Shown: positions 22,248 through 30,933 of the stretch, one piece after another
Layout of the letters: each line of letters opens with the position of its first letter
Position numbering within the stretch: the first letter of the stretch is position 1
Assembly (NCBI GenBank): GCA_023091665.1
Contig: JALJCQ010000003.1
Span: 2,108,001 to 2,172,000, forward strand
DNA from: Pythium myriotylum
Lineage: Eukaryota > Oomycota > Peronosporomycetes > Pythiales > Pythiaceae
Direction of reading: 5' to 3'
Length of the DNA stretch: 64,000 bases
Notes under the pieces: model-generated
Seen by the model: only the letters and a program-made list of their open reading frames with translations
What the model was told of the DNA's origin: nothing
The model's database searches: none
Program-made: the position numbers and the translations under genes

Positions 22248-24896
22248 CTACCGAAAATCGACGTATGTAGCCTCCACATCCGCGATGACCGACCAGTTCG
22301 CTCGAGCGTAAAGTTGCTCGTGCCGGGCTGTGACCGGCCAGGTCACAATCTGCGCAGCGCAGACGCTATTGCATGTGGCGGTCGCGAGTTGCACAGCGAG
22401 AACGCACCGCCGATTGGGCGACAACGGATCCCAAACTGATGCTTTGATAGAGAGCCGCATGATCTCGGCGTGCTCAAGCGCAAGCTGGCGGATCGAGTAT
22501 GTCTCGCAGAGAATCTCGTTCGAGTCGTCGTTACCACGGCCAACATAGTCTCCATGGAGCCACGCGTCACGGTCGCCACCGCCCAGGCCGATCGTGCTGG
22601 CGACGCCGTCAGGGAAGCTCTTAAACACACGTTGTCGCTCGTCCAAGAGTAAACGCATACCTGGGCGTGAGCCACTGATCAGAAGCGACGTTACTGTGAG
22701 CGCCTTGCCATCCATTTCGAGCTCCACTGCGAACCATTGCCGCAGCAGGACGATCCAGCTAACGACGGACCCCAGCGGTGCGATGGGCTGGTCAGTAGAC
22801 TGCTGGTGGAACCACCCACCCGGGCGACGCACACGGTAGCTACGTGCATCGAGCACCCAGCGACCTTGCCAGATCGGCTGCCGCGACGTCAGCGCGGCCT
22901 GCCAGAGCAGACTGATGCCGGAGGCCTTGCGCTCATGGAACTGGACCCACGCGACGCGCAGCTGGGCCACGAAGACTTCATACCAGCGTTCGGCTGCGAG
23001 CGCGCTATCGCTTAGCGCCGTCACCATGTCTCGCCGCAGTGGAAGCAGCCTCCTCTCGCGAAAAACGGCCGACATGGCGTCGTCTACGAGCGCTGCGACA
23101 CCGCTACCGACCGTGGGTGGCTGAGCAGGAGTCCCGGGCCCGGAGCGCGGCACTACTTCCTTCCTTCGGTTACGTAGCGTTGTGTCAATCGCGCCGTGGA
23201 GGCGCCGAACAAACTGTACAAAGAGGTCGCGGATCTCCCGGCTCTCGAGCACGTGGTTTTGATGCGAATCCCAGGTCGCCTGCAGCAGTTGCTGGACGGC
23301 GTCGGACGTACCGACCTCTAGTAGCACTTCGACGCACGTGGAGATGACTTCTTGCGATTCACTATGTGAGAACTCGATGCCATCTGCAGGTTTGGCCGCG
23401 GTCTCGGCGAACACGCTCAGGCAAAAGCCTTTGGCGAGATCGGCGAGCCGCTCGTCGCTGTCTTGTTTCGCGTTGACGGTCTCGGATATGGCCGAGAACC
23501 ACTTCTTGCGGAGCCGCTCGCTCTTGTGCTCGAGACAGAACATGACGTCGTGAAGCGAGAGCCGATTCAGCATCACAAAGAGCACGTGGAGATGCAGTAC
23601 GCGCTGCGCGTCGTCCGGGTGCTGCTGCCACCATAGGTTCTTGGTGGCGGGCGAGCCGGCCTTGCGTTTCCTCGAGAGTGACGACGTCTCGCACTCGTCG
23701 GTTTCTATTTTCGCGGGCGACAACGAGTGGAACGACCTCCGCTCCATCTCACTTGATCGCAAGGAGGCGTCTTCCTTGGGCGTGAACGGACTCGAGTTGG
23801 CTCGCGGTCTCGCTGGGTCGTAGACTCGTGTCGGGATGGGGGCATCGGGCACGCGGGTTTCGACCGACCTGGTCGACGTAGGACTGTCCGTTCCGCTGCT
23901 AAAGCCGGTCGCTTCGATCGCTCTCGCGGCTGGAGGGGTAGCCTTGGGCGGCGTACCGCGGCCAGATTCACTCAACTCGCCTTCTTCTTCCGTCGACGAG
24001 CCCTGATCTTCAAGTGCCGCGAGCGGATCGTCTTGCGTTGGGATCGCGGGCTTCTTGACCTCGCCACGCGCGCGGCGGTATGATACCAGCTTAAACGCCG
24101 GCGATGCCAGGCGGCCTATGACCTGCACGAGCTGCGTGTCCTCGCAGTTGGACTCGTGGCCCGTAGGTCGCAGCACGTAGGCTGTGAGATGGTGGCGCAT
24201 ATCGCGCTGGTTCTTGGTTGCGCCGCTCTCGTAGCCGTAGTACCAGCGTGGGAACCGGTGGTTGTTCATCACGAAAAGCACCGAGTTCTAGAGTCCAAAA
24301 CAAAACCGACTTGAGAAGGTCGATTCAAGAGCCAGGAAGAATACAGATCTTTTTCCCAAACCTTGGCGACTTCGCGCTGCTTGACCTCGCTCTCTTTCTC
24401 AGCGACGATCCAGCTCGTGGCGTTGGCGTCGTCAGCGTTTTGGCTCAAGAGCACACGCGGGATCGAGAGCACAGCGCCGAGCGCGACAGCGTGGAGCGGC
24501 TCCTGCTGCTGCGACGTCTCGAAGCGCGCGCAGACCACGAGCTCGTCGAGATTCACGGCGCGCACGTCCTCGAAAGTCACCAGCACGTGGAGCGAGCAGC
24601 CGCAGTAGCAGCGCGGCATGTGCTCCGGGCAGCAGTGAGGGAAGCACCGCATGATCTAACCAAAAACAAAAAAACACAGGCAGCGTCAGACCAAGTCAGT
24701 GAGCCAAGACGACAAGATCCGAGACCTTGGTGCCCTTGGTGCGATTGCTCCTGCCCACACACGAACGCACATTTTTCAACATTGGAAGACAACGACTTCA
24801 CAGCAGAGCAGCGAAGACGCACCGAGTGTACGTGGCGTTGAAGAGCTCGTGGCCGCAGCTGAAGCGCAGGAAGCGGCAGTCGACGACGCGCGCCAT
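22248..24896 (-). CDS. Four-exon gene, Cys/His-rich N-terminus, unknown function
   Basis: My model is complement(join(22248..24287, 24362..24655, 24726..24750, 24823..24896)), 810 residues. Introns of 74, 70 and 72 nt all have GT-AG ends; the second exon is only 25 nt. Frames join as phase 2, phase 0 and phase 0. The start ATG at 24896 gives MARVVDCRFLRFSCGHELF. Residues 1-55 hold eight Cys (7, 14, 37, 41, 42, 49, 51, 53) and three His (16, 40, 45), suggesting metal binding. Residues 55-130 look beta-rich. A Ser/Pro-rich, disordered-looking linker follows to about residue 340, with a basic SRKRKAG patch. The C-terminal ~200 residues begin with WQGRWVLDARSYRVRRPGG, which recalls the G-x-W opening of lipocalin-like barrels; this is only a guess. 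Exon 4 is clearly coding. The two 5' exons rest on splice signals and reading frame, so they are less sure. Confidence 0.7.
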
Positions 24897-24927
24897 GGTC
24901 TCCGATATTCCAACGAGGCGTCTCGCC

Positions 24928-24948
24928 TTCTCTCTCTCTCTCTCTCTG
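24928..24948. repeat. CT/AG dinucleotide run in 5' leader
   Basis: A run of about ten CT dinucleotides lies about 30 bp upstream of the start codon of the four-exon gene. It reads as an AG-rich leader on the transcribed minus strand. Confidence 0.7.
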
Positions 24949-25129
24949 GGTTTGTCTTGCTCTCAATCTGTTTGTGAAGATCCCTCCTGTCTTTCTCTCA
25001 CTTTCTTTTTCTCGAGAGGCCTCTCACGACGACTGTCCGTCGCGATGTCCAACGAGAGCGGCGCTTTATGGAAAAGAGTCCCGATGGGTGTCTTTTAGGG
25101 ACAGGCAACGACGGTCTCCAATACTGGCC

Positions 25130-25490
25130 CGTCGACCACGTTGGCTCGCTCTGGGCCGTTTCGTACACCCAAACTTGGGGTTCTTCATCAGGAGGGATGA
25201 GCTCCATGTGCCGTGTTTGAGGAGAGGCGACGTCGTTGACGAAGAGAGGGAGTCCTGAGCCGTGAGACGCTGCTTTCGGACGACAACCCGAAGAAGGAGA
25301 GGTGCCACGAAGGTACCCGGCGAACTGAACTGAAGAAGACAACTACAAGAAAAGCAAGCCAACTACCGAGGGAGAGCCAACCATCGAACAACAAAGTGGC
25401 TGAAGAAGTGGTTCAGGGATCGACCACGAGGGTGAGCTCAACATGCGTGATCGCGACGTGAACTCTACCCACCTTGCAAACATAGTAACC
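25130..25490 (-). pseudogene. Decayed direct repeat, copy 1
   Basis: Landmarks TACACCCAAACTTGGGG (near 25165), GAGGGTGAG (near 25429) and CCCACCTTGCAAA (near 25473) recur in the same order near 26803, 26985 and 27034. On the minus strand both stretches can be read as PDE-x-P...VY and CKVGR. The copies have many substitutions and different spacing, so the duplication is old. The original element or gene is not recognised. Confidence 0.4.
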
Positions 25491-26789
25491 GCAGAAGCGT
25501 ATCGGTGGCTCGACAGAGATCCAGAGCCACTCCATGTTCCGGTGTTTGCGAGTATGGCGACACAAAGATATATTTCATCGCATTGAAGAATTACAAAAAA
25601 AAAAAAAACTGGATCTCGAGGGGCTCATGCCCACGGAGCGGACTTTGTTGACGGCCGGCGAGCTCGAAGTGTTTGCTTTGCAAAGTAGATGGACGATTTA
25701 CGCGGTCTTGTAATCTGTATCGTCCTCACGTCGCGGTAGGAGAGCACCATTTGTGGACATTTCCATGTCGCGGCTTCGTCTACATCGAGCTAGATGGTCG
25801 AAGATGTCCAATGACGAAAGATCGGCGTTTGAGAAGGGGCATCTCGATCGATTTCGTCTCTCTGCACGAGAATCAAGCAATCACGTCGACTTCACGCGAT
25901 CCAGTGGACTATCCCTCTTGTGTAGAAGCATGGACGTGGTGAACGCCCAAGCCTGGCTGACGGTAGACAGGATTCCCGAGCTCCCTGTCTGCTTGCAATC
26001 GAGCGATCCGCTTCTCAAGTCGTCTGAGCATGGGCTACACTACCTCTTTAGATACACAGCGCAGAAACGGCTTGGTCAACTTGCAGTCCATCATTCAAAC
26101 TTGAGCGTGGTGGCGTTCGTGAGGTGCACGTATCGCGTGGAGCTCGTAACGCCTACCATCGCGAAGTCGTCGACTCAAAGTTCTTCACTTGGGGCCAATA
26201 AGAACTCCCACTGATTGGACAAATGGAGCGTTCTTCCCGCAAACTTCGCGTCCAGCGCTGCCGCTTATGTTCTGGAAACTGCGATGGCATCAATGGCTTC
26301 GTACACCGGCGCGCCAGCAGTCCAGGCTGTAGTAAGAGAAATTGGAGCCCCATCTCCTTGATTTAACTCGGCTTTGATCTCGTGTCCACAAGGTTTCATA
26401 GACCCAAAAAATCTTGCTCTGCGTTGCTGGCTATCGTGAAAAAGCAGATCGGTCAGTGCGCTGGGAGCGATGCCAAGCGGTGCCGTCTCGTCGTTCGACG
26501 GAAAGTCAACTTGTGGATCCACTCAACACGTTTCGGGTCGGCGACGAATCTCTCACCTCGTCCCTCCCGTTCGCTTTAGAGTCGATTGAGTTGATACGAA
26601 ACCGATGCCAGATACTGATTCAGAGCTCATCGTCACTGTCGGAGACCACGCTAAACCTGTCGCCGAGCTCATGGCTTCGTCGAGTCGCATGCCTTTCCCA
26701 TCTCTTAATTGCTCGATGATGACAGTCTCTCGCCGTGATAGCACCCGCATCACGAGGGGGTGATTAAGTGAGACCTTGGCCAAGTGAGA

Positions 26790-27050
26790 CCGTCACGTCA
26801 TACACCAGAGTTGGGGCTTCATCTGGGGACGAGCCACACGCTTCCGAGCTATACAATGGTGGACACGACTGGCGGTAGTTTCTATCGACTCGAAGTCGGC
26901 GCCACGCGGGACGAGAATCCATTCTCCCGTGGAGGTCTTTCTCGTTCCCATGCTTGTTCTCACTGAAGTCGGCGCCATGGTCGCGAGGGTGAGACTGCTT
27001 CGAATTAGAGACCCTTCCGGCAAAGTGGGACCGTCCCACCTTGCAAAGAG
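26790..27050 (-). pseudogene. Decayed direct repeat, copy 2
   Basis: This is the partner of the stretch at 25130-25490, with the same landmark order. Its minus-strand frame is longer (26764-27252, 162 codons) but lacks any domain I know, and its 5' half is part of the hairpin-bearing inverted repeat. It is probably a relic. Confidence 0.4.
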
Positions 27051-27149
27051 GTCCCATGACCTGATTAAAAGCCCTTTGAGTCAACTGAGGACGAGTGTCT
27101 TCTCGAGTGTTTTGGAGACTGCACACTCGAGTCAGAACCGTGCAATCAA

Positions 27150-28170
27150 GGCGCCAGCCACTCCGCCAATCCAGGTTCGCATCAGTGGCCGCAATATCTC
27201 TTATCGCGGCCACTGATGCAAACAGACTGCACACCTGGCGACACGATGTCATTGGTGTGCAGTCTCGAAGGACGCACGAGGAGCAACGCTGACATGTTTT
27301 AATTTCTCACTTCTCGACCTCCGCATGATACAAAGATGTTGATGCAAGTGAACTTTATCGAGTTCATTCTGTGAACCCTTGGGGGCTTAGAGGGCTTGGA
27401 AACGTAGAATTCAACTTGCTTGGGCTGGGAGGACTACCACCGACGCAAGTCGTTGTGAAGCAGGTTCTGCGAGACGGAGTAGCCGATGTAGGAAGTGTGG
27501 TGTGTGAGTTGGGTTCTCGCCAGCGACTTCATTGTGAGCATCACCATCCGTCTGGCCATAGTGTCGCACGCCTGCGATACGAAGACGTTACGTTGCAGAC
27601 CCTGGAGTGACTGAGTCACGAGCGGAAAAGTGTAAGTTGGTTTGTATTGTACAAGAGTTAGAGATGGACCAGTCGGCTCGGCTCGGTCTCATGGGCTAGT
27701 GTCAGGTGCTCGATTTCGACGTCGTCGAACGCGACGGTCTCGCCAGTCGCAGGGAACTGGATTTGCTTCGTGTAGACACTGGCTGGGTAGGCCCCATCGT
27801 CGCGGATAGCGAGGAACTGCTGTGCAACAGTCGTGCTATCGTCAAAGTATTCGTAAAGGCGCACGGGCACGTTCATGATGACCAAGACAAGCACGAGAAT
27901 CAAGCCGCATCCGGCGATGGTTGCGAGTGCTGACTTGAGAGGGATTGACACGCGGACGCTTCGCTCCTGCATGTCTCCTTGCAGCTTGGAGTTGCCGAGG
28001 CGATCCTTTGGCACGTACTTCCACGCGGCGGTTGACTTGTTTAGTAGCAGCGAGGTGTCGTTGAGCTGCGTCACGACGCCGTCCTGGAAGAAGTAGTAGA
28101 AGAACGCTGTGTACATTGGCTGCACAGGCATCTCCAGGTAGTAGTGGTTTTCGCGCACTTGTTTCAAGTA
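27150..28170. repeat. Small inverted repeat, left arm (~1 kb)
   Basis: The reverse complement of this segment is found at about 33990-35008. It covers the last 157 codons of the group I gene (identical in translation), its 3' flank, a 79-codon spurious frame that is also identical (27371-27610 against 34547-34786), and two hairpins. Homology fades beyond GGATTGGCGRAGTG on one side and the AACAAGYGCGCGA stretch on the other. Near identity implies a recent copy. Confidence 0.85.
27179..27265. repeat. Two adjacent hairpins (foldback-like)
   Basis: Hairpin 1 has perfect 14-bp arms, GCATCAGTGGCCGC at 27179-27192 and its complement at 27206-27219, around a 13-nt loop. Hairpin 2 has 12-bp arms, AGACTGCACACC at 27224-27235 and its complement at 27254-27265, around an 18-nt loop. 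The same pair sits at 34892-34980 in the inverted copy, where hairpin 1 has one mismatch. It could be a foldback or MITE-like end, or a transcribed structure. Confidence 0.7.
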
Positions 28171-30432
28171 CGAATCCATCATTACCGAGCAGTCGCTGCC
28201 ACCGAGGGCTGAGTCGTTGTAGGCCGCCTGGGGTTCCCACTGGACCTTCTTCATGTAGTTAGATGTCAGTGGCTCGAGTGTCGCACGCATGTTGAGCGTC
28301 GGGATCTGGATGGTCGGTGAGTTGAGCTGCACGAGCGGAATGGGCGACCGGAAGTCGGCCTTCTCGAGTGTGGCAGTCGGAAGAGCTTCCTCCCCTGCGA
28401 AGAGGAACCGTCCACTCGGTTGCAGTTGGTACCAGAGCCCGTTGCAATCGTCACCGTCGTTGTCGCATGTCGCGTTGAACTGTTCCGCGAGGTTTTCAAG
28501 CTCCCACGTCACCTTGGCGAACGAGAAGCGAACATGGCGCCTCAGGTTCGAGACACTCACACTCGCGCCGGTGACGTTGGGAGTGAGGCCGTTGGTGTAC
28601 TCGTCCCCGGTGAGGTACGTGCCGACGCCGTACAGGAAGGCGCTGTTCTTCACTTTGACGCAATTGTCCGGCAGGAACGCTCGAAAGTCGGCGCTGTAGT
28701 GTACGTGCTTGTGGTCCAACGTGCAGTTGACTGAGTAAGGCAGAATGCCGATCTCACGCTCGAGGAGGAATGTCTTGGATACATCCACGAAGGCACATCC
28801 ATCGCTACCACAGAAAGATTCTTGGAGGCTTCCGTATTCGTAGTCCGTGACGCACTCGGGCTTGAGATCGATGTCGACACGTGCACCGCTACCGCTACCA
28901 CTCCCACTCCCATTGCTATCGCAGTTGTCGTTGAAGGCGTAGTTGACCGTCTTACGAATCGGCATATCGACCTGCACGACCTCTAGACGAATCTGCGATG
29001 AAATCTCGTACGTCTCCAGGTAGATGACCGTATCGTTGTCGTCCAGATACTTCAACGTCTTGCTCAGATAGGAGCCCGCGCTGGTCACAACGTTTTCCAC
29101 CGGCTTATCAGCGTCGTAAATACCGGTCATCGCAAGCAGCGCTGACTCGGCTCCTTCACAGTAGCGGATACCGTTGTCAGTGAACCACTGGTTCTCGCTG
29201 TCGTCGATTACCTCGCCGTCGTAGCTGCTGAAGCCTTCCTCCATCAAGTAACGCGTGCTCACTGTGGCGGATCCACTCCCACTCCCGGTGGAATTAGCGG
29301 TTGTTGTGGCTGCCGTGTCGTATCGAAGGTCCGAGTCCGAGCACTTGTACGAGCCCGTCGTAGTGTCACCCTGCAGTCGCTCGACCACCATCTGGCCTTG
29401 CACAAGCAGCTCAAAGGCCACAGGGAGAGGAAAGTCGCTAGGTGCGGGGAACTTGTAGCCAATTTCCGCGCTCAGGAGTTCCTGTCGCGAGAGGTTGTAA
29501 GAGCTCTTGGGCTTGATCGCCGTCGCGAGAGCCTCGCCATTCCATTCCCTTGGCACAAAGCCATACACAGCCGAGGTTAAGTCGACGTCATGGACGTTCA
29601 ATGGCAGAATGCGTTCTGTCTTATCCAACTCTTCAGCCAAGTCATCGGCAGTTGTCGCGCCGTTGGCATTCTGGCCACAGGGAGAGGTGGCGAGGAACGA
29701 GAATGGCGATGATCTCCCGAACACGGCGTTGCGGAGAATTGTGTTGTTGACGCTGTTTAGAGAGTCCGATGCAGTTGCCTGCGCGGCCACATTTGCCTTG
29801 AGAATGTCGATAGCAGACTCCTCAACTAAGAGGTCATCCACAATCATGATACGTTCGAAGCCGTCGCTAGACTGCGCGGCCTGGAGACCGTGGAGACTGT
29901 TGCTAGCCGTGAGTTCGAGGATGATCGGAAACAGCACGAGGATCGCCGCGTGGAGAGCTCTTCTGGCGCGGCTCTGACCCGTCGCAGTCGGCGAGCCTCG
30001 CAGGTAGTAGAACGCGTTGTGGACGTAGACCTCAAGTACAGGTGTGACTTTGCCCAGCGTGAGTGAAGCGAGCACTTCGACGAGCGCCATGGCGTAACTC
30101 GAGTACGCGTTGTACGTTTCAACGCGTTTCTCCGCCCTCCCGGACCCGCCGATTGTCTCGTACACTGTTTCGACTGTGATGCCGATGTAAAAGACCACCG
30201 TGAAGGCGCTGAGAAAGACGACGGTCGCGAGCATGTAGAGCACCAGCTTGTTCGAGTGGAGGTGCAGATCAATCACGGGCGTCGGCTCGTCGAGAAAGTC
30301 TACGGGCGCGTTCTCGGCGCCCATGGTCACGGCGCGCTGCTGTCTTGAGCTTCCTTGGTCGCTTCCTGGCTTGGGCGTTTCGACTTCGACGAAAAACTCG
30401 GACGCACGCGGTGATGAGAGCCGCTTGGCCAT
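27658..30432 (-). CDS. Group I large multi-pass membrane protein, copy 1
   Basis: 924 residues. The ATG at 30432 is chosen because MAKRLSSPRASEFFVEVETP aligns with the starts of the other group I proteins (RPSEFFVxAxTPTLG); the frame is open further upstream to 30594. After a ~65-residue N-terminal tail come hydrophobic segments around residues 75-98, 120-140 and 178-195. A large, probably extracellular, Cys-rich region follows, then one C-terminal membrane segment (GCGLILVLVLVIMNV) and a ~70-residue acidic tail ending EPSRLVHL. Group signatures are RAEKRVETYN, YGFVPREWN, FCGSDGCAFVD and DFRSPIPLVQLNSP. It differs from copies 2 and 3 in having Gly-Ser runs (GSGSGSGSG) instead of a Thr-Lys-Pro linker. 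It is divergently paired with the group II gene at 30934. The family is not one I can name; receptor-like or scaffold roles are guesses. Confidence 0.85.
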   Translation of the reverse strand: MAKRLSSPRASEFFVEVETPKPGSDQGSSRQQRAVTMGAENAPVDFLDEPTPVIDLHLHSNKLVLYMLATVVFLSAFTVVFYIGITVETVYETIGGSGRAEKRVETYNAYSSYAMALVEVLASLTLGKVTPVLEVYVHNAFYYLRGSPTATGQSRARRALHAAILVLFPIILELTASNSLHGLQAAQSSDGFERIMIVDDLLVEESAIDILKANVAAQATASDSLNSVNNTILRNAVFGRSSPFSFLATSPCGQNANGATTADDLAEELDKTERILPLNVHDVDLTSAVYGFVPREWNGEALATAIKPKSSYNLSRQELLSAEIGYKFPAPSDFPLPVAFELLVQGQMVVERLQGDTTTGSYKCSDSDLRYDTAATTTANSTGSGSGSATVSTRYLMEEGFSSYDGEVIDDSENQWFTDNGIRYCEGAESALLAMTGIYDADKPVENVVTSAGSYLSKTLKYLDDNDTVIYLETYEISSQIRLEVVQVDMPIRKTVNYAFNDNCDSNGSGSGSGSGARVDIDLKPECVTDYEYGSLQESFCGSDGCAFVDVSKTFLLEREIGILPYSVNCTLDHKHVHYSADFRAFLPDNCVKVKNSAFLYGVGTYLTGDEYTNGLTPNVTGASVSVSNLRRHVRFSFAKVTWELENLAEQFNATCDNDGDDCNGLWYQLQPSGRFLFAGEEALPTATLEKADFRSPIPLVQLNSPTIQIPTLNMRATLEPLTSNYMKKVQWEPQAAYNDSALGGSDCSVMMDSYLKQVRENHYYLEMPVQPMYTAFFYYFFQDGVVTQLNDTSLLLNKSTAAWKYVPKDRLGNSKLQGDMQERSVRVSIPLKSALATIAGCGLILVLVLVIMNVPVRLYEYFDDSTTVAQQFLAIRDDGAYPASVYTKQIQFPATGETVAFDDVEIEHLTLAHETEPSRLVHL

Positions 30433-30933
30433 GGTGACTTGACTCGAAGAGGCGGATTCGCGTTGTGCAGTGTCCGTTGGACGCTGCGATGGCTCACGTT
30501 GGAAGTGAGGGAGACGGGCGCAGGCCAGAGCGATCCAGCTCAAGTGGAACAACTCACCGTGAGCCAAAGTGAGTTCTGGACCGACCGATTGCACATAAAC
30601 GGGGCGACCTCTCCCACGTGATATGATCTTTGACTCAACCAGCTACGATGAGTCTTCGTGGCTATGGGTGCGACACTGCAATCATTAATACCTAGCTGGG
30701 ATCCCATCTTCCTTTGGTTCTTCATAATATGGTCAATTAGGTTTTGATTTTACACTGTCTTACAGTCGTCTCACGACCTCCGTAGACGTATAAAGGGTCT
30801 TTGTGTGGTCAGCACGGTGTACCATCGAGACACGTCCGTGATCAGCGCCGTGGTGAAATGATTTCTCCTTTAGGGTCTCTTCTCATCCCGACGCCAACTT
30901 CCCTCTCAGCCATTTTCGCTTTCCCTCTCTGCG
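30433..30933. promoter_or_regulatory. Shared divergent promoter, pair 1
   Basis: 501 bp separate the two start codons. On the minus strand CTCACTTCCAACG (30509-30497) lies ~65 bp upstream of the group I ATG and resembles the oomycete initiator/flanking element. On the plus strand CCATTTTCGCTTTCC (30910-30924) lies 10 bp upstream of the group II ATG, with a TATAAA at about 30790-30795. Positions are read from sequence; function is inferred. Confidence 0.5.

Larger units (their letters stand above)
24897..27150. other. Gene-poor region with decayed duplicated sequence
   Basis: Over 2.2 kb I find no gene I can defend. A 154-codon plus-strand frame at 25753-26214 has no recognisable motif. Minus-strand frames at 24998-25342 and 26764-27252 share short similar stretches (PDE-x-P-x-x-x-V-Y and CKVGR), so they may be remnants of one duplicated element or gene. 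A run of about 14 A lies near 25594. The two similar stretches are listed separately. Confidence 0.4.

Noticed and set aside
22120..22311. 63-codon plus-strand frame next to the four-exon gene
   Set aside because: It overlaps the end of the minus-strand gene, has no motif and no splice or promoter support.
27179..27265. CRISPR array or tRNA
   Set aside because: There are only two different hairpins, with no spacer series and no cloverleaf.
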